Shown piece after piece: positions 62,254 through 64,000 of a stretch of DNA of 64,000 nucleotides (positions are counted from its first letter, which is position 1; each line of letters opens with the position of its first letter). The notes below the pieces were generated by a model, which worked only from the letters and a program-made list of their open reading frames with translations, did not search any database and was not told the origin of the DNA. Position numbers and translations under genes: made by a program. The DNA comes from Paenibacillus solanacearum (GTDB lineage: Bacteria > Bacillota > Bacilli > Paenibacillales > NBRC-103111), in contig NZ_CAJVAS010000003.1 in NCBI RefSeq assembly GCF_910593845.1, positions 1 through 64,000 of the forward strand, read 5' to 3'.

Positions 62254-63378
62254 ATGATGTGGAAACAGGCGATAGACGACGCGGTTGAGAAGGTGCGCCG
62301 CAATATCGGGAAGTTCGGCGACGGCTACCCTCACGTCGGACAGCAGGGCAGCTACAGCGGGAATTTGAATCCGAACAACGAATGGACGTCCGGCTTCTGG
62401 TCGGGCCTGCTGTGGCTGTCCTATGAATATACGAAGGATCCGGTATTCCGGGAGGCGGCGGCGGCTACGGTCGACAGCTTCCATCGGCGCCTCATTCATA
62501 ACGAGGCGATCGAGCATCATGACATCGGCTTCCTGTATACGCTGTCATCGAAAGCGCAGTGGATGATCGAACATGACGAAACGGCCAAGCAGTTGACGGT
62601 GCAGGCGGCAGAGAAGCTGTACGGCCGCTGGCGCGCAGAAGGCGGATACATTCAGGCATGGGGACCGATCGGATGCCCGGAGCAGGGCGGCCGGATTATT
62701 ATCGACTGCCTGATGAACCTGCCGCTGTTGTATTGGGCTTCGCAGACGACCGGGGAAGCGCGTTTCGCAGAGATAGCAGTGGCCCACGCGGAATTAAGCA
62801 GACGGTACCTCGTTCGCGGCGACGATTCGAGCTATCATACGTTTTATTTCGATCAGCAGACCGGCGAGCCGGTCGGCGGCGCGACGGCGCAAGGGTACCG
62901 CCACGGATCGACTTGGACCCGCGGGCAGGCATGGGGTGTGTACGGATTCGCCTTGTCCTACCGGTATACGGGTGACGCGGCCTATTTGGAGACGTCCAAG
63001 CGGATGGCCCGTTATTTTCTGGCGCATTTGCCGGAAGATCAGGTGGCCTATTGGGACTTTGACGTGCCGGTGCAAGGAGGAACGTACCGCGACAGCTCGG
63101 CGTCGGCGATCGTCTGCGCCGCGTTGCTGGAGCTGCTGGAGCAGCTGCCGGATGGCGATCCGGACCGGGCGTGGCTGCAGCAGGGCTTGGAGCGGTCGCT
63201 CCGGTCGCTGACGGAGCGCTACGCCGCAATCGGGCAGCCGGAAGCGGAAGGGCTGCTGCTTCACGGCTCGTACAGCGTGAGAGGCAATAATGCGCCGGAC
63301 GACTTCATGATCTGGGGCGACTATTATTACTTGGAGGCGCTGCTGCGGGTGGAGTGCGGCATCAAGGGGTATTGGTAG
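62254..63378 (+). CDS. Unsaturated glucuronyl hydrolase (GH88)
   Basis: A 374-residue cytoplasmic enzyme that removes the unsaturated uronic acid left on oligosaccharides by polysaccharide lyases. The two catalytic Asp align with Asp88 and Asp149 of the Bacillus enzyme: Asp90 in HHDIGFLY and Asp151 in IIIDCLMN. The alpha/alpha-barrel Trp/Tyr motifs (GFWSGLLWLSYE, RGQAWGVYGFALSYRYTG) are present. It starts 35 bases after the permease with AGGAGAG upstream and ends at a terminator. With the importer and sulfatases it degrades sulfated glycosaminoglycan disaccharides, the product expected from a heparinase-type enzyme. Confidence 0.93.
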   Translation: MMWKQAIDDAVEKVRRNIGKFGDGYPHVGQQGSYSGNLNPNNEWTSGFWSGLLWLSYEYTKDPVFREAAAATVDSFHRRLIHNEAIEHHDIGFLYTLSSKAQWMIEHDETAKQLTVQAAEKLYGRWRAEGGYIQAWGPIGCPEQGGRIIIDCLMNLPLLYWASQTTGEARFAEIAVAHAELSRRYLVRGDDSSYHTFYFDQQTGEPVGGATAQGYRHGSTWTRGQAWGVYGFALSYRYTGDAAYLETSKRMARYFLAHLPEDQVAYWDFDVPVQGGTYRDSSASAIVCAALLELLEQLPDGDPDRAWLQQGLERSLRSLTERYAAIGQPEAEGLLLHGSYSVRGNNAPDDFMIWGDYYYLEALLRVECGIKGYW

Positions 63379-63399
63379 TGGAATAGTGTAAAATCATTT

Positions 63400-63435
63400 G
63401 ACCGTGCAGTAATCATGATCACTGTACGGTCTTTT
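63400..63435 (+). terminator. Terminator of the ABC-GH88 operon
   Basis: GACCGTGCAGT at 63400-63410 pairs with ACTGTACGGTC at 63421-63431 (one G-T), followed by TTTT. Confidence 0.85.
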
Positions 63436-63512
63436 CGCGTTGTTCCCTACACATCATCAATTCATACAAGCACATATCGTAAAATATTTAGCCTAGATAT
63501 TTTGAAAAAAAC

Positions 63513-63575
63513 TACAAATTGCAAAGTAAAAGCTACACTGCATCATTGTGGCTGCGAGCCTGCGGGCGCTATAGT
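63513..63575 (+). promoter_or_regulatory. AraC-type operator and promoter of the second sulfatase
   Basis: ACAAATTGCAAAG at 63514-63526 begins 56 bp before TATAGT at 63570-63575, and TTGTGG at 63546-63551 is 18 bp upstream of it. A 14-base block is identical to the one before the first sulfatase and the offset is the same; the second half-site is degenerate here (TGCA kept). Confidence 0.7.
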
Positions 63576-63615
63576 AAGGGTATCAACGCACACGCAAACT
63601 CAAGCGGAGGCTGCC

Positions 63616-64000
63616 ATGAACAAACCGAACATCGTCCTCATTACGAGCGACCAACAGCATTGGAATACGATTGGGGCATTCAACCCGGAGGTGCGGACGC
63701 CGAATCTCGACCGGCTTGTCCGCGAGGGAACGACCTTCGGCAGGGCATACTGCCCGAATCCGACGTGTACGCCTACGAGAGCCTCGATCATTACCGGCAT
63801 GTATCCGAGCCAGCACGGAGCGTGGACGCTGGGCACGAAGCTGCCCGAAGACCGGGCGACCGTCGGGGAATGGTTGAGCCGGGCGCAATACAGGACGGCA
63901 TTAATCGGTAAAGCGCATTTTCAGCCGATCGGCTCAACCACGCAGCATCCTTCGCTGGAAGGAACAGACAAATTGCATGACTATGATTTCTGGCGGTCGT
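63616..64000 (+). CDS. Type I sulfatase, cut by the window end
   Basis: The first 128 residues of a sulfatase. PNIVLITSDQQHWNTIG is the N-terminal metal-binding motif and Cys51 in CTPTR is the formylglycine site, followed by GMYPSQHGAWTLGTKL and GKAHFQP. No signal peptide. It differs from the first sulfatase (CSPAR) and likely has another linkage specificity. ATG 63616 follows GCGGAGG. The remainder lies beyond the window. Confidence 0.9.
   Translation, partial: MNKPNIVLITSDQQHWNTIGAFNPEVRTPNLDRLVREGTTFGRAYCPNPTCTPTRASIITGMYPSQHGAWTLGTKLPEDRATVGEWLSRAQYRTALIGKAHFQPIGSTTQHPSLEGTDKLHDYDFWRS

Overview
The window reads as a chromosomal segment of a moderately GC-rich Firmicute, most likely Paenibacillus or a close relative such as Cohnella. 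This is inferred from strong GGAGG-type ribosome binding sites, frequent TTG and GTG starts, many lipoprotein solute-binding proteins, an S-layer (SLH) protein, a BceRS-AB-type antibiotic module, an AdaA/AdaB pair divergent from alkA, and Tat and sortase genes of Gram-positive type. No tRNA, rRNA, insertion sequence, prophage or CRISPR array was seen.

Layout. 0.6-9 kb: a very large secreted heparinase II/III-like polysaccharide lyase, an SLH protein with five internal repeats, and a secreted protein on the minus strand. 9-14.8 kb: small housekeeping genes, a GNAT remnant, a DinB-like protein, an EEP phosphodiesterase, the FetAB ABC pair, and a non-canonical histidinol dehydrogenase paralogue behind a leader of competing hairpins. 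15-24 kb: a GntR regulator, an Fsr-like exporter, LysR divergent from a quinone oxidoreductase, glutamate dehydrogenase, a PfkB kinase, and a CcdC-like/AviRa-like operon. 24-31 kb: an alkylation-repair cluster (alkA, adaA, adaB, a 2OG-Fe(II) oxygenase), then a Tat-exported GMC dehydrogenase operon that carries its own tatC and tatA and faces a cytochrome c lipoprotein gene.

31-44 kb is a sialic-acid locus: AraC regulator, secreted sialidase, N-acetylneuraminate lyase, a second lyase-family enzyme, a BNR protein, an MFS transporter, a NanQ-like protein, and three related solute-binding lipoproteins (plus the tail of a fourth) with no permease genes beside them. 44.6-46.3 kb holds a lamin-tail surface protein with an MPKTG sorting signal and the sortase that probably anchors it, behind a long palindrome-rich leader. 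46.5-52 kb is a Bce-type two-component/ABC antibiotic-resistance module. 54-64 kb is a sulfated-glycosaminoglycan locus: AraC regulator, two sulfatases, a two-component system, a three-gene sugar ABC importer and a GH88 unsaturated glucuronyl hydrolase.

The genes fit together as a machine for stripping host-type glycans. A surface lyase and sialidase cut, sulfatases desulfate, ABC lipoproteins capture, GH88 and the sialate lyase finish the sugars inside. The most striking non-coding observation is that the two AraC regulators each sit beside a duplicated promoter module. In the sialic-acid locus, TGAAATAT half-sites 21 bp apart lie 48 bp upstream of a TACAAT -10 element at two promoters. In the sulfatase locus, an ACAAATTGCAAAG element lies exactly 56 bp upstream of a TATAGT -10 element in front of both sulfatase genes. 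These define two small regulons that can be read from the sequence alone.
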